This document shows, in pieces, positions 15,432 to 23,568 of a DNA stretch of 64,000 nucleotides (its first letter is position 1; every line of letters starts with the position of its first letter). The position numbers and the translations under genes were made by a program. The stretch is from assembly GCF_020177595.1 (NCBI RefSeq), contig NZ_JAHTBL010000004.1, forward strand, positions 289,001 through 353,000. The letters are read 5' to 3'. This DNA is from Cognatishimia sp. MH4019. GTDB taxonomy: Bacteria; Pseudomonadota; Alphaproteobacteria; Rhodobacterales; Rhodobacteraceae. A model generated the notes under the pieces. The model did no database searches. It was not told the DNA's origin and saw only the letters and a program-made list of their open reading frames with translations.

Positions 15432-15446
15432 CGCAGTTTAGCCCGC

Positions 15447-15623
15447 CTAACTGCGCGGGCCTGCAACCAGCCAAATGATGAAGCCCAGCAGCGGCAAGAT
15501 CAGCACAAGCAAACACCACAATACTTTCGCACCGGTGCTGACGGATGAGCCGACGATAGATATGAAAGCCCAGATATTCAGGCCCAATAAAATCAGGCTC
15601 CCCAGCCCAGCGATCTCTACCAT
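15447..15623 (-). CDS. PLDc_N-type two-helix membrane protein (58 residues)
   Basis: Begins MVEIAGLGSLILLGLNIWAF and ends LPLLGFIIWLVAGPRS. Two hydrophobic helices are joined by a short polar turn, the pattern of the PLDc_N domain (PF13396) found at the N-terminus of cardiolipin synthases and also as free-standing small proteins. AGGAGG-like GGAGG lies 6 bases before the ATG. Function unknown. It converges with the Crp/Fnr-type gene, and its start lies 72 bases downstream of the mgtC-like stop. Confidence 0.78.
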   Translation of the reverse strand: MVEIAGLGSLILLGLNIWAFISIVGSSVSTGAKVLWCLLVLILPLLGFIIWLVAGPRS

Positions 15624-15695
15624 CTCAAACCTCCATTGCAGGTTGGCGCGACCGCGCCCAACGCTTTCATAGATAAGCGCCTTGGTCAGACATCG

Positions 15696-16172
15696 CTAGT
15701 CTGTGCGGGTCTCGTCATCGTCCCCATCCGGCAAATCGCCATGGGCTTGCAACCGGTCACATCCCCACAAGATTATGAAGCTCAGCACCGCAAGGAATGT
15801 CGCTTCCATCAGAAAACCCAGCCCGCACGCGATGCCGATCCCGCCAACGCCCCAGATCGCCGCGCCACTGCCGACACCGCGTAATCGCCCGTCACCAGAA
15901 TTGGAGATAATTGCGCCTGCTCCAAGAAACCCGATCCCGCCGACAAGTCCTTGGATCAGCCGGGTGGGGTCAACGCTAAGCGCAGGGTCGCTCGCCACTG
16001 AGCTTAGCGAGAAATTCAGCGTCACCATCATCAGGCCTGCCGATCCCAGAGAGACGAGCATGTAAGCGCGAATCCCAAGTGGTTTGGCTTTCATCTCGCG
16101 CTCGACCCCGATCAGAAAGCCCAGACCCAAGGCTACAGTCGCGCGCAAAGCAAAGTCGGCAAACTCAATCAT
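15696..16172 (-). CDS. MgtC/SapB family membrane protein
   Basis: 158 residues with the MgtC signature LGLGFLIGVEREMKAKPLGI and GLVGGIGFLGAGAII, about four to five membrane helices and an acidic C-terminus. MgtC-type proteins help survival in low Mg2+ and acid stress, probably by modulating ATP synthase or Mg2+ homeostasis; this short form lacks the soluble C-terminal domain of Salmonella MgtC. Its start overlaps the end of the FNT-family gene by 8 bases, so it is the second gene of that operon. Confidence 0.85.
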   Translation of the reverse strand: MIEFADFALRATVALGLGFLIGVEREMKAKPLGIRAYMLVSLGSAGLMMVTLNFSLSSVASDPALSVDPTRLIQGLVGGIGFLGAGAIISNSGDGRLRGVGSGAAIWGVGGIGIACGLGFLMEATFLAVLSFIILWGCDRLQAHGDLPDGDDDETRTD

Positions 16173-17034
16173 GGCGCGTTTCGCTCAACTCGTCTTTGAC
16201 CTGTCCATAGGCCATCAACGAGAAAATCGCGGTGCCGCCGATCACGTTGCCTGCCAGCACCGGCAGGAAAAACCGGGTCATGGCGTCTGCGAATGATAGG
16301 TCATTCTGCACCATCAGATAGGCCATTTCGACCGATCCAGCGACGATATGAGTAAAGTCACCCGCCGCGATCAACCATGTGAATGTGGCAATCAGCAAGA
16401 AGGATGCGCTTTCGGCTTGCGGCAGCATCCACACGATGCACGCCACCAGAACGCCTGCGGGAATAGCGCGGAAAAATGCCTCTTGCGGGGCGAAACCTGT
16501 TGCGTGGCGCGACAACTCCATCATAGCGGGGGTAATCTCGGCCGGCAGCGCAGGCGTGTAGACATAAAGCGTGGCGACCGCGAATGCACCGACGACATTG
16601 GCCCCCAAGACAATTCCCCAAAGGCGGATCATCCGACCCAACATTGAGCCATCGCCGGTATGAATGACCGGCAGGACGGTCGTAATCGTGTTTTCGGTGA
16701 AAAGCTGCATCCGACCAAGGATCACGATCAGGAAACCCAGTGAATATCCCAGATTTTCAATAAGATATCGCGATGGTGTGTCTGGCAGATAGGTGCGCAA
16801 GATGGCCTCTCCGACAACGGAAAAACTGATCATGATACCCGCAGCGATTCCCGACCAGATCAATGCACGGTTGGTGCGCTCAAGCTCTTCCTCCCCGTCG
16901 CGCCGGATCACTTCATAGATCAGCTTCGGAGCGAGCTTTGAGGCGCGTTCGACCGACATCTCGTCATTTGTCTCTTCAAGCGTGCCGTCCCGTTGATCTA
17001 ATGCGTCTCGGTCCTGCGCGGGGTCGATTGCCAT
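16165..17034 (-). CDS. Formate/nitrite transporter (FNT) family channel
   Basis: 289 residues: a charged cytoplasmic N-terminus of about 60 residues, then six predicted membrane helices with FNT-typical LGRMQLFTENTITTVLP, LGANVVGAF and LPVLAGNVIGGTAIF motifs. FNT channels move small monovalent anions. This divergent subgroup, with a long N-terminus and next to stress genes, is widespread in alphaproteobacteria, and its substrate is not established. Upstream, GCAAC-N16-CGTT (17092-17068, minus strand) is one base from an EcfG promoter. Operon with the MgtC-like gene. Confidence 0.85.
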   Translation of the reverse strand: MAIDPAQDRDALDQRDGTLEETNDEMSVERASKLAPKLIYEVIRRDGEEELERTNRALIWSGIAAGIMISFSVVGEAILRTYLPDTPSRYLIENLGYSLGFLIVILGRMQLFTENTITTVLPVIHTGDGSMLGRMIRLWGIVLGANVVGAFAVATLYVYTPALPAEITPAMMELSRHATGFAPQEAFFRAIPAGVLVACIVWMLPQAESASFLLIATFTWLIAAGDFTHIVAGSVEMAYLMVQNDLSFADAMTRFFLPVLAGNVIGGTAIFSLMAYGQVKDELSETRHD

Positions 17035-17122
17035 GTGTCATTGTCCTTTTCGCGTAAAGCCCCTCTCAACGCGCAGCGCTTGATTTGGTTGCGAAATTTC
17101 TTCGCGGCATCGACCATGGCAG

Positions 17123-17147
17123 GGAACTTTCCTCATCCTAAAGCGTT
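17123..17147 (+). promoter_or_regulatory. EcfG-type promoter for the MscS-type channel
   Basis: GGAAC (17123-17127), 16 bases, CGTT (17144-17147), 37 bases before the ATG at 17185. Exact consensus match. Confidence 0.8.
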
Positions 17148-17184
17148 CACACCAATCATTTCTGACAAGACCTACAGAGGACCC

Positions 17185-18132
17185 ATGGAACAAATCGAAG
17201 CTGTCACCGAAGACGCCGCAAACTGGTTTTCAAGCATTTTTACGATGGAGATTTACGACGGCAGATCCGTCGCTGATCTTCTGACGTTGGAGGCCTTGCT
17301 CGGCATTGCCGGTAATGTCATCGCCGCCATTGCGATTATTCTGCTGGGTTTCATGGTGTCGGGCTTCTTGCGCCGCCGGGTGCGTCAGCTGGGCGAAGAT
17401 CACGACACGCTGGATGACACGCTCTTCATCTTCTTGGGCAACATTGCCAGATACACGGTCCTCGCCTTCACCGCGCTCTTCGTGCTCAACACATTTGGCG
17501 TTCAAACGACTTCTATTATCGCTGTTATCGGTGCGGCAGGCTTGGCGATCGGTTTGGCTTTGCAAGGCACATTATCCAACGTCGCCGCAGGTGTGATGAT
17601 TATCCTTTTTCGCCCCCTCAAGATCGGAGATTTCGTTCAGGTCAATGACGTGATGGGCACGGTCAAGGAAATCACGCTCAACTATACCGAGATCGCAAGC
17701 CTGGGGAATGTGAAGGTGATCGTGCCAAACTCCGAGGTTTGGGGAAACACGATCAAGAACTATTCTGAGTATCCCACGCGCCGGGCCGAGTGGACATTTG
17801 GCGTTGGCTACGGGGTTAATCTGGCCGATGCAGAACGTGTAATTCACGACACGATCATGGCCGATGACCGCTCGCACTCCGATCCTGAGCCGTTTATTCA
17901 AGTGAATAATCTGGGCGGCAGCAGTGTCGATTTTCTGGTGCGGGTCTGGTGTAGTTCCAGCGATTACTTCCAGTATCAGGCCGACATGAAGCGCAAGGTG
18001 AAAGAGGCGCTGGATGCGGCTGATATCAACATTCCCTTCCCCACACGCACCTTGGTGCACGAGACGCCCGCAATCTCGCTTGTGGACGACAAACGCGATG
18101 ACAAGGATGATCAGTCCATCGCCGCTGAATAA
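17185..18132 (+). CDS. MscS-type mechanosensitive channel
   Basis: 315 residues, near the size of E. coli MscS (286). Three membrane helices lie in the first ~130 residues, with the pore helix Gly/Ala pattern AAGLAIGLALQGTLSNVAAG, then the beta domain (FRPLKIGDFVQVNDVMGTVK, NVKVIVPNSEVWG) and a C-terminal alpha-beta domain, with an acidic tail. It should open on hypo-osmotic shock to release solutes. The ATG at 17185 follows AGAGGA. A perfect EcfG promoter upstream puts it in the stress regulon, consistent with osmotic adaptation. Confidence 0.92.
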   Translation: MEQIEAVTEDAANWFSSIFTMEIYDGRSVADLLTLEALLGIAGNVIAAIAIILLGFMVSGFLRRRVRQLGEDHDTLDDTLFIFLGNIARYTVLAFTALFVLNTFGVQTTSIIAVIGAAGLAIGLALQGTLSNVAAGVMIILFRPLKIGDFVQVNDVMGTVKEITLNYTEIASLGNVKVIVPNSEVWGNTIKNYSEYPTRRAEWTFGVGYGVNLADAERVIHDTIMADDRSHSDPEPFIQVNNLGGSSVDFLVRVWCSSSDYFQYQADMKRKVKEALDAADINIPFPTRTLVHETPAISLVDDKRDDKDDQSIAAE

Positions 18133-18140
18133 GGTGTTTC

Positions 18141-18176
18141 AGACCCTGCCCGTTGCATGACGGGTGGGGTCTTTCC
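18141..18176 (+). terminator. Probable terminator after the MscS-type gene
   Basis: Long stem GACCC-TG-CCCGT / ACGGG-TG-GGGTC with a 6-base loop, followed by only CTTTCC. Confidence 0.6.
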
Positions 18177-18226
18177 GTTGCCTCAGCCCCAAAAATACCC
18201 CTGCGACTTTTCTGCTATTGATTTAT

Positions 18227-18243
18227 CTGATTATTTTACTCAG
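18227..18243 (+). promoter_or_regulatory. Iron-responsive operator (CTGA-N9-TCAG) before the imelysin operon
   Basis: CTGATTATTTTACTCAG, identical in form to the element at 2243-2259. It lies in the 310-base gene-free stretch 18133-18442, which otherwise holds only the terminator at 18141 and the ribosome site of the imelysin gene. Likely represses the downstream operon when iron is sufficient. Confidence 0.7.
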
Positions 18244-18442
18244 AAATAGGGCCGTATAGTCTAGCCATTCTGCATCCCAAGCCGAAAGCCCGACGCTGTT
18301 TTTCAAGCTTGGCATCGCGATGCACCTGATCCTGTCTTCCAAATCCACTTTGGCCAAGTCGCTGTCCAACTGGACGCGATTACGGTCGATGCTTGTCCTG
18401 CAGCACACCCACCATTCCAAGTGCTTCCTCAAGGAGAACCCG

Positions 18443-19705
18443 ATGAAGACCGCCCCCCTTTTGCTAACCCCACTCGCGCTTGCGCTGGCGACCCCGGCCT
18501 TCGCCGTGGAAAAGGCCGACGTTTTGGACAATTACGCCAATATCGCCGCTGCAAAATATGCCGACAGCCTGACCACGGCCCAACGTCTGCAAACCGCCGT
18601 CGACGCCTTGATCGCTGATCCCTCAGCCGAGGCGCTGCAAGCTGCCAAAGCCGCTTGGCTGGCCGCGCGCGTCCCCTATCAACAGACCGAGGTTTACCGC
18701 TTCGGCAATGCCATCGTCGACGATTGGGAAGGCAAGGTGAACGCCTGGCCGCTTGACGAAGGTCTGATCGACTATGTCGATGGCACCTATGGAGGTCCAT
18801 CCGACGAGAATGAGTTTGCGGTGCTGAATGTCGTGGCGAACCCGTCCTTCAGCCTGTCCGGCTCGGATGTTGATGCTGCCCAGATTACACCTGCCTTACT
18901 CGAAGAGACCCTGCACGAAGCTGACGGCATCGAGGCCAATGTCGCGACCGGCTATCACGCAATAGAGTTTTTGCTATGGGGTCAGGACCTGAATGGCCAT
19001 GACGCCGGCGCGGGCAATCGCCCATGGACCGACTACGCCTCAGGCGACGCCTGCACCGGCGGCAATTGCGACCGCCGCGCGGAATATCTCAAAGCGGCGA
19101 CCGACCTGCTGGTCTCGGATCTTGACTGGATGGCCGCGCAATGGGTCGAGGGGGGTACTGCCCGCGCGACCTTGACCGAGAACGAAGATGCCGGGATTTC
19201 CGCCATTTTGACCGGCATGGGCTCGCTGTCTTACGGCGAACAAGCTGGCGAACGGATGCGCCTTGGCCTGATGCTGAACGACCCCGAGGAAGAGCATGAT
19301 TGCTTCTCCGACAACACCCATAACAGCCACTATTATGACGGGCTGGGTATCCAGAATGTTTATCTGGGAGAATATGTCCGCATTGACGGCACACTCGTCT
19401 CGGGTGCGTCGCTGTCGGGCATGGTTGCAGCAGCCGACCCCGCCTTGGACGCTGAAATGCGCAGCAAACTGTCAGACACGATGATGGCGCTTGGCCGCAT
19501 CAAGACCGCAGCAGAGGCAGGTTTTGCCTATGACCAAATGCTGGAGCAGGGCAATGCAGGGGGCGAGGCGTTGATCATGGGCGGCGTCAACGGACTGATT
19601 GACCAGACACGGTCGATCGAACGTGTGGTCGCTACCCTTGGTGCCGACGCGATTGAGTTTGAAGGATCTGACAGCCTCGACAATCCCGACGCGGTTTTTG
19701 AATAA
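18443..19705 (+). CDS. Imelysin-family iron-regulated periplasmic protein (IrpA-like)
   Basis: 420 residues with signal peptide MKTAPLLLTPLALALATPAFA and the imelysin (PF09375) fold, including the characteristic GxHxxE motif in GYHAIEFLLWG. Imelysin-like proteins are periplasmic or surface proteins induced by iron starvation; the four-helix modules have a conserved site around GxHxxE, but the ligand is not settled. AAGGAG lies before the ATG at 18443. It is the first gene of a four-gene operon behind an iron box, followed by a di-haem oxidoreductase. Confidence 0.9.
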   Translation: MKTAPLLLTPLALALATPAFAVEKADVLDNYANIAAAKYADSLTTAQRLQTAVDALIADPSAEALQAAKAAWLAARVPYQQTEVYRFGNAIVDDWEGKVNAWPLDEGLIDYVDGTYGGPSDENEFAVLNVVANPSFSLSGSDVDAAQITPALLEETLHEADGIEANVATGYHAIEFLLWGQDLNGHDAGAGNRPWTDYASGDACTGGNCDRRAEYLKAATDLLVSDLDWMAAQWVEGGTARATLTENEDAGISAILTGMGSLSYGEQAGERMRLGLMLNDPEEEHDCFSDNTHNSHYYDGLGIQNVYLGEYVRIDGTLVSGASLSGMVAAADPALDAEMRSKLSDTMMALGRIKTAAEAGFAYDQMLEQGNAGGEALIMGGVNGLIDQTRSIERVVATLGADAIEFEGSDSLDNPDAVFE

Positions 19706-19823
19706 AAAGCGCCAGTCAAAACATGTCGCCCGACTGCCTCGAATGGTCGGGCGGCGCTCATGTGATGCTGAGGTTTTTGACCACAGCATTGCTCAACATT
19801 TAACGCATCAAGGTGGTCCTCCC

Positions 19824-21353
19824 ATGCCCGCCAGCTTCCACTCTCTTGCCGTTCTGACAATCTGCGGCGCTTTGCTCTCCAGCACCGCGGTTGCCGATGT
19901 CACGCTTGAGCCGCATCTGAATATCATCCCCCGGACCGAAGCCGAGGCCGCACGCATTGCCAAGGTTCTGACGCCGCCCGACGATTTCACCACCGCAGCT
20001 CCGTTCGAGGAAATGTCCGCAGGCGCGGCCACCGTTCGGGCACGCAATAACGCCGATGCGTTCTCGCAGCCCTCTGGCAATATCTCGTTCGAGGATGAGT
20101 TGACCTTTAAGGTTGGCAACGGCCTGTTCAAGAAGCTCTGGGTTTCGTCCCCTTCCTCAACGATGGCGTCAGACGGGCTTGGCCCGCTTTATAATGCGCG
20201 CTCTTGCCAGCGCTGCCATATCAAGGACGGGCGCGGCCACCCGCCAGAGCTGAATGACACCAACTCCATTTCGATGTTTCTGCGCATCTCGATCCCCGGT
20301 GGCCCTGACGATGGCATGGCCCAGATCGAAGACTATATCGCGACATTGCCCGACCCGGTTTACGGCACGCAGATGCAAGATTTTGGCATTGCCGGAATGC
20401 CAGCCGAATACAGCCTGCAGATCGCGTATGAAGAGCAACGCCTCGAGCTGTCAGAAGGGGAAAGCGCCAGCCTGCGCGTCCCAACCTACACCGCCGCCGA
20501 TCTGGGCTATGGGCCACTGCACCCCGACGCGATGCTCAGCCCGCGCGTCGCCCCACAGATGATCGGCCTTGGCCTGCTGGAGGCGATCCCGGCGGCCGAC
20601 ATCCTTGCGCTGGCCGATCCGGATGACGCCGATGGCGATGGCATCTCGGGCCGACCCAATATCATCTGGTCTGCCGAATTTGACCAACCCATGCTGGGTC
20701 GTTTTGGCCTCAAGGCTGGCGCACCGACAGTGAAAGAGCAATCCGCCGGGGCGTTTGCTGGCGATATCGGCATCTCCAATCCGCTGAACCCGAACGCATG
20801 GGCGGAATGCACCCAAGCGCAAACCGACTGTCGAAACGCACCCCATGGCGACGGAGATACCCGCGTGACCGAAATTGACGCCGAAGGGCTGGATCTGGTG
20901 ACATTCTATAGCCAGAACCTTGCCGTGCCTGCCCGCCGAGACGTCAATGACCCGCAGGTGCTGCGTGGTAAGCAAGTGTTCTACGAGACCAACTGCGTCG
21001 CCTGTCACCAACCCGCATTCGTCACCCACCGGCTTGAAGACCAGCCAGAACAGAGCTTTCAGCTGATCTGGCCTTACACCGATATGCTACTACACGATAT
21101 GGGCGAAGGGCTTGCCGACAATCGTCCCGAAGCCCGCGCCAATGGCCGCGAATGGCGCACGCCACCTCTTTGGGGTATCGGCATGACAGAACGGGTCAGC
21201 GGCCATACGTACTTCTTGCATGACGGGCGCGCCCGAAACTTGCTGGAAGCCGTGCTTTGGCATGGGGGTGAGGCCGAGGCGCAGAAAGACGCCGTTATCT
21301 CCATGCCTGCTGCGGACCGTGCCGCGCTGATCGCCTTTTTGGAAAGCCTTTAA
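19824..21353 (+). CDS. Di-haem oxidoreductase (DHOR / DUF1111 family) c-type cytochrome
   Basis: 509 residues with a signal peptide (MPASFHSLAVLTICGALLSS, cleaved near AVADV) and two CxxCH haem-c motifs, CQRCH and CVACH. It matches the DHOR family (PF06537, related to MauG and cytochrome c peroxidases). In this operon type it sits between two imelysin genes, so a role in periplasmic iron oxidation/reduction during uptake is an inference from context. The start at 19824 follows AGGTGG. It ends 3 bases before the next gene, so the two are co-translated. Confidence 0.9.
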   Translation: MPASFHSLAVLTICGALLSSTAVADVTLEPHLNIIPRTEAEAARIAKVLTPPDDFTTAAPFEEMSAGAATVRARNNADAFSQPSGNISFEDELTFKVGNGLFKKLWVSSPSSTMASDGLGPLYNARSCQRCHIKDGRGHPPELNDTNSISMFLRISIPGGPDDGMAQIEDYIATLPDPVYGTQMQDFGIAGMPAEYSLQIAYEEQRLELSEGESASLRVPTYTAADLGYGPLHPDAMLSPRVAPQMIGLGLLEAIPAADILALADPDDADGDGISGRPNIIWSAEFDQPMLGRFGLKAGAPTVKEQSAGAFAGDIGISNPLNPNAWAECTQAQTDCRNAPHGDGDTRVTEIDAEGLDLVTFYSQNLAVPARRDVNDPQVLRGKQVFYETNCVACHQPAFVTHRLEDQPEQSFQLIWPYTDMLLHDMGEGLADNRPEARANGREWRTPPLWGIGMTERVSGHTYFLHDGRARNLLEAVLWHGGEAEAQKDAVISMPAADRAALIAFLESL

Positions 21354-21356
21354 CAC

Positions 21357-22349
21357 ATGCGACTCATCGTTCTTCTTTTGGCTCTGATGCCGTTGGCCGC
21401 ACTCGCGGACACGCGGCAGATCGTCGATACCCAGATCCTGCCCGGTGTCACGCAACTGGCCGAACGTGCAGAGACACTGCACAAGACCGCCAGGCAGAAC
21501 TGCACGCCAAGCATGCCCTTGAAGGACGCCTACAGCACCGCGTTTGATGCGTGGGTCACCATCAGCCATCTGCGCTTCGGCCCGACCGAGACGGACGACC
21601 GCGCCTTCGCGCTGGCCTTCTGGCCCGATAGTCGGGGCGCGACACCCAAAGCGCTGTCCAAGCTGATCAGCCAAAGCGACCCGATTGCCCAGACGGCGCA
21701 AGGCTATCGCGACGTCTCCATCGCTGCGCGCGGATTTTATGCGCTTGAGTTCCTGCTCTATGATCCCGCCTTCACCGACGCAGGCAAGCCAGAGTATCGC
21801 TGCCAACTGATCCAGACGATGACTGCTGACATCGCCCTGACAACACGCGCTATCGCGCAGGACTGGCATGGAAGCTACGCAACCAAGTTGATCGACCCCT
21901 CCGCCGATGGCCCGTACCGCACCGATCAGGAGGTCACGCAAGAGCTGTTCAAAGCGCTCAGCACCGGCTTGCAGTTCACATCAGAAACGCGCTTGGGCCG
22001 ACCGCTCGGCACTTTCGACAAACCGCGTCCTTTGCGGGCTGAAGCACGCAGGTCAGATCGCTCCTTGCGCCATGTAGAGCTGTCGCTGAGCGCGCTGCAA
22101 TCGCTAGCTCTGGCCTTGGCGTCAGACGCGCCTGAGCTGCAAGGCACCCTTGATCAGCGGTTCACAAAAGCCCTTGAAGTCGCGGGGCGCATTCAAGACC
22201 CCAGCTTTGCAGGCGTCGCTGATCCCGCTTCCCGTCTTAGGGTCGAAGCCTTGCAAAGCGCGGTCGAAGCGATCCGCCTGACCGTTGGTCTTGATCTGGC
22301 CTCCCACTTGGGCGTTTCCGCCGGGTTCAACGCGCTGGACGGTGACTAG
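21357..22349 (+). CDS. Second imelysin-family periplasmic protein
   Basis: 330 residues with signal peptide MRLIVLLLALMPLAALA. It is an imelysin-type helical protein, shorter and divergent from the first copy. The region aligned to GxHxxE reads ARGFYALEFLLYD, so the His is replaced by Tyr while the Glu is kept. This may alter metal binding and suggests a division of labour between the paralogues. The start is 3 bases after the DHOR stop, and the next start follows 1 base after its own stop. Confidence 0.85.
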   Translation: MRLIVLLLALMPLAALADTRQIVDTQILPGVTQLAERAETLHKTARQNCTPSMPLKDAYSTAFDAWVTISHLRFGPTETDDRAFALAFWPDSRGATPKALSKLISQSDPIAQTAQGYRDVSIAARGFYALEFLLYDPAFTDAGKPEYRCQLIQTMTADIALTTRAIAQDWHGSYATKLIDPSADGPYRTDQEVTQELFKALSTGLQFTSETRLGRPLGTFDKPRPLRAEARRSDRSLRHVELSLSALQSLALALASDAPELQGTLDQRFTKALEVAGRIQDPSFAGVADPASRLRVEALQSAVEAIRLTVGLDLASHLGVSAGFNALDGD

Positions 22350-22350
22350 A

Positions 22351-23427
22351 ATGACGACGCGTCGTCAGGTTCTTGCAGGGCTTCTTGCTACCGGCCTCAC
22401 CCCGCGTCCCTCATGGGCCGATTTGGGCGGTCCTGCATTTCTGTCTGCGGCGGGTTTGCCTGATGGCGGTTATGCGCTGTGTGGTATCAGCGCCGCGCAT
22501 GACGTGCTCTTTCGCCTGCCGTTGCCCACGCGTGGTCATGCCGCCGCCGCGCATCCCACGCGCCCCGAGGCTGTCGCTTTTGCCCGCCGTCCCGGCACCT
22601 TCGCGCTAGTCATCGACTGCCGCACTGGTGACGTCCGTGCGACACTCAACGCACCGACCGGGCGGCATTTCTACGGCCATGGCGTCTTTTCCCAAGACGG
22701 CACACGACTTTACACAACCGAAAATGATTTTGAAGCCGGTGAAGGCCGGATCGGCATTTGGGACGCCACCCAAAACTATCGCCGCATCGCCGAAATCCCA
22801 AGCGGCGGCATCGGCCCCCATGACATCAAGCGTTTACCCGGAAAAGACACGCTTGTTGTCGCCAATGGCGGTATCGAAACCCATCCGGATAGCGGGCGCA
22901 GCAAGCTGAACCTGCCCACGATGCGCCCGAATCTGAGCTATATCGACCAAGGCGAGGTTTCGGAACAGATCGAACTGACGGCAGACTTACACAAGAACTC
23001 CATCCGCCATCTGGCCGTCTCTGCCAGCGGGGAGGTTGCTTTCGCGATGCAACGGCAAGGCGACATCACAGACCTGCCACTTCTGGCTCTGCACAAGCGC
23101 GGAACAGCGCCACGTCTGGCGCAAGCGACCAGCACCGACTGGCGCGCCATGCGCGGCTATATCGGCAGCGTCGCGTTCTCGACCAGTGGTCTGCAGCTCG
23201 CAGTCACCTCCCCGCGTGGTGGGCGGGTTCAGTTATTCGACACCCAAACAGCGACGCTACAGGATCAGGTGCAAATGGCAGATGTCTGCGGGGTCGCGAC
23301 AACGCGCGACGGTCTTGTTGTTACCTCAGGAACAGGTGCGATCCGCTTTCTATCCGGGCGCACCACCCCGGTGCCGGGTCTGCGCTGGGACAACCATTTG
23401 GTCGCCATCCGAGAAAGCTCCACTTAA
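22351..23427 (+). CDS. DUF1513 beta-propeller protein, Tat-exported
   Basis: 358 residues. The N-terminus MTTRRQVLAGLLATGL is a twin-arginine signal (TRRQVL), with cleavage near PSWA. The rest is a WD/YVTN-like beta-propeller of the DUF1513 family, with blades such as GHGVFSQDGTRLYTTENDFE and GSVAFSTSGLQLAVTSPRGG. Tat export implies folding or cofactor loading before secretion. It is the last gene of the imelysin operon, where DUF1513 proteins regularly occur; the function is unknown. Confidence 0.88.
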   Translation: MTTRRQVLAGLLATGLTPRPSWADLGGPAFLSAAGLPDGGYALCGISAAHDVLFRLPLPTRGHAAAAHPTRPEAVAFARRPGTFALVIDCRTGDVRATLNAPTGRHFYGHGVFSQDGTRLYTTENDFEAGEGRIGIWDATQNYRRIAEIPSGGIGPHDIKRLPGKDTLVVANGGIETHPDSGRSKLNLPTMRPNLSYIDQGEVSEQIELTADLHKNSIRHLAVSASGEVAFAMQRQGDITDLPLLALHKRGTAPRLAQATSTDWRAMRGYIGSVAFSTSGLQLAVTSPRGGRVQLFDTQTATLQDQVQMADVCGVATTRDGLVVTSGTGAIRFLSGRTTPVPGLRWDNHLVAIRESST

Positions 23428-23568
23428 CCGCATCATTTCACTCGACAATTCGCTTGCCAGCCTGACGCCGCGTAAAAAAGTGGCCCCAAGACCACCACGC
23501 AGCACCTCATGGTTGAAATCACACGGTAATACCTGTTTCTGCGGACGCTTGTATGCTTGTTTAGCGAA

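Noticed and set aside
23557-23568. TTG start for the GH13 phosphorylase
   Set aside because: Adds four residues, lacks a ribosome site, and an ATG follows directly.
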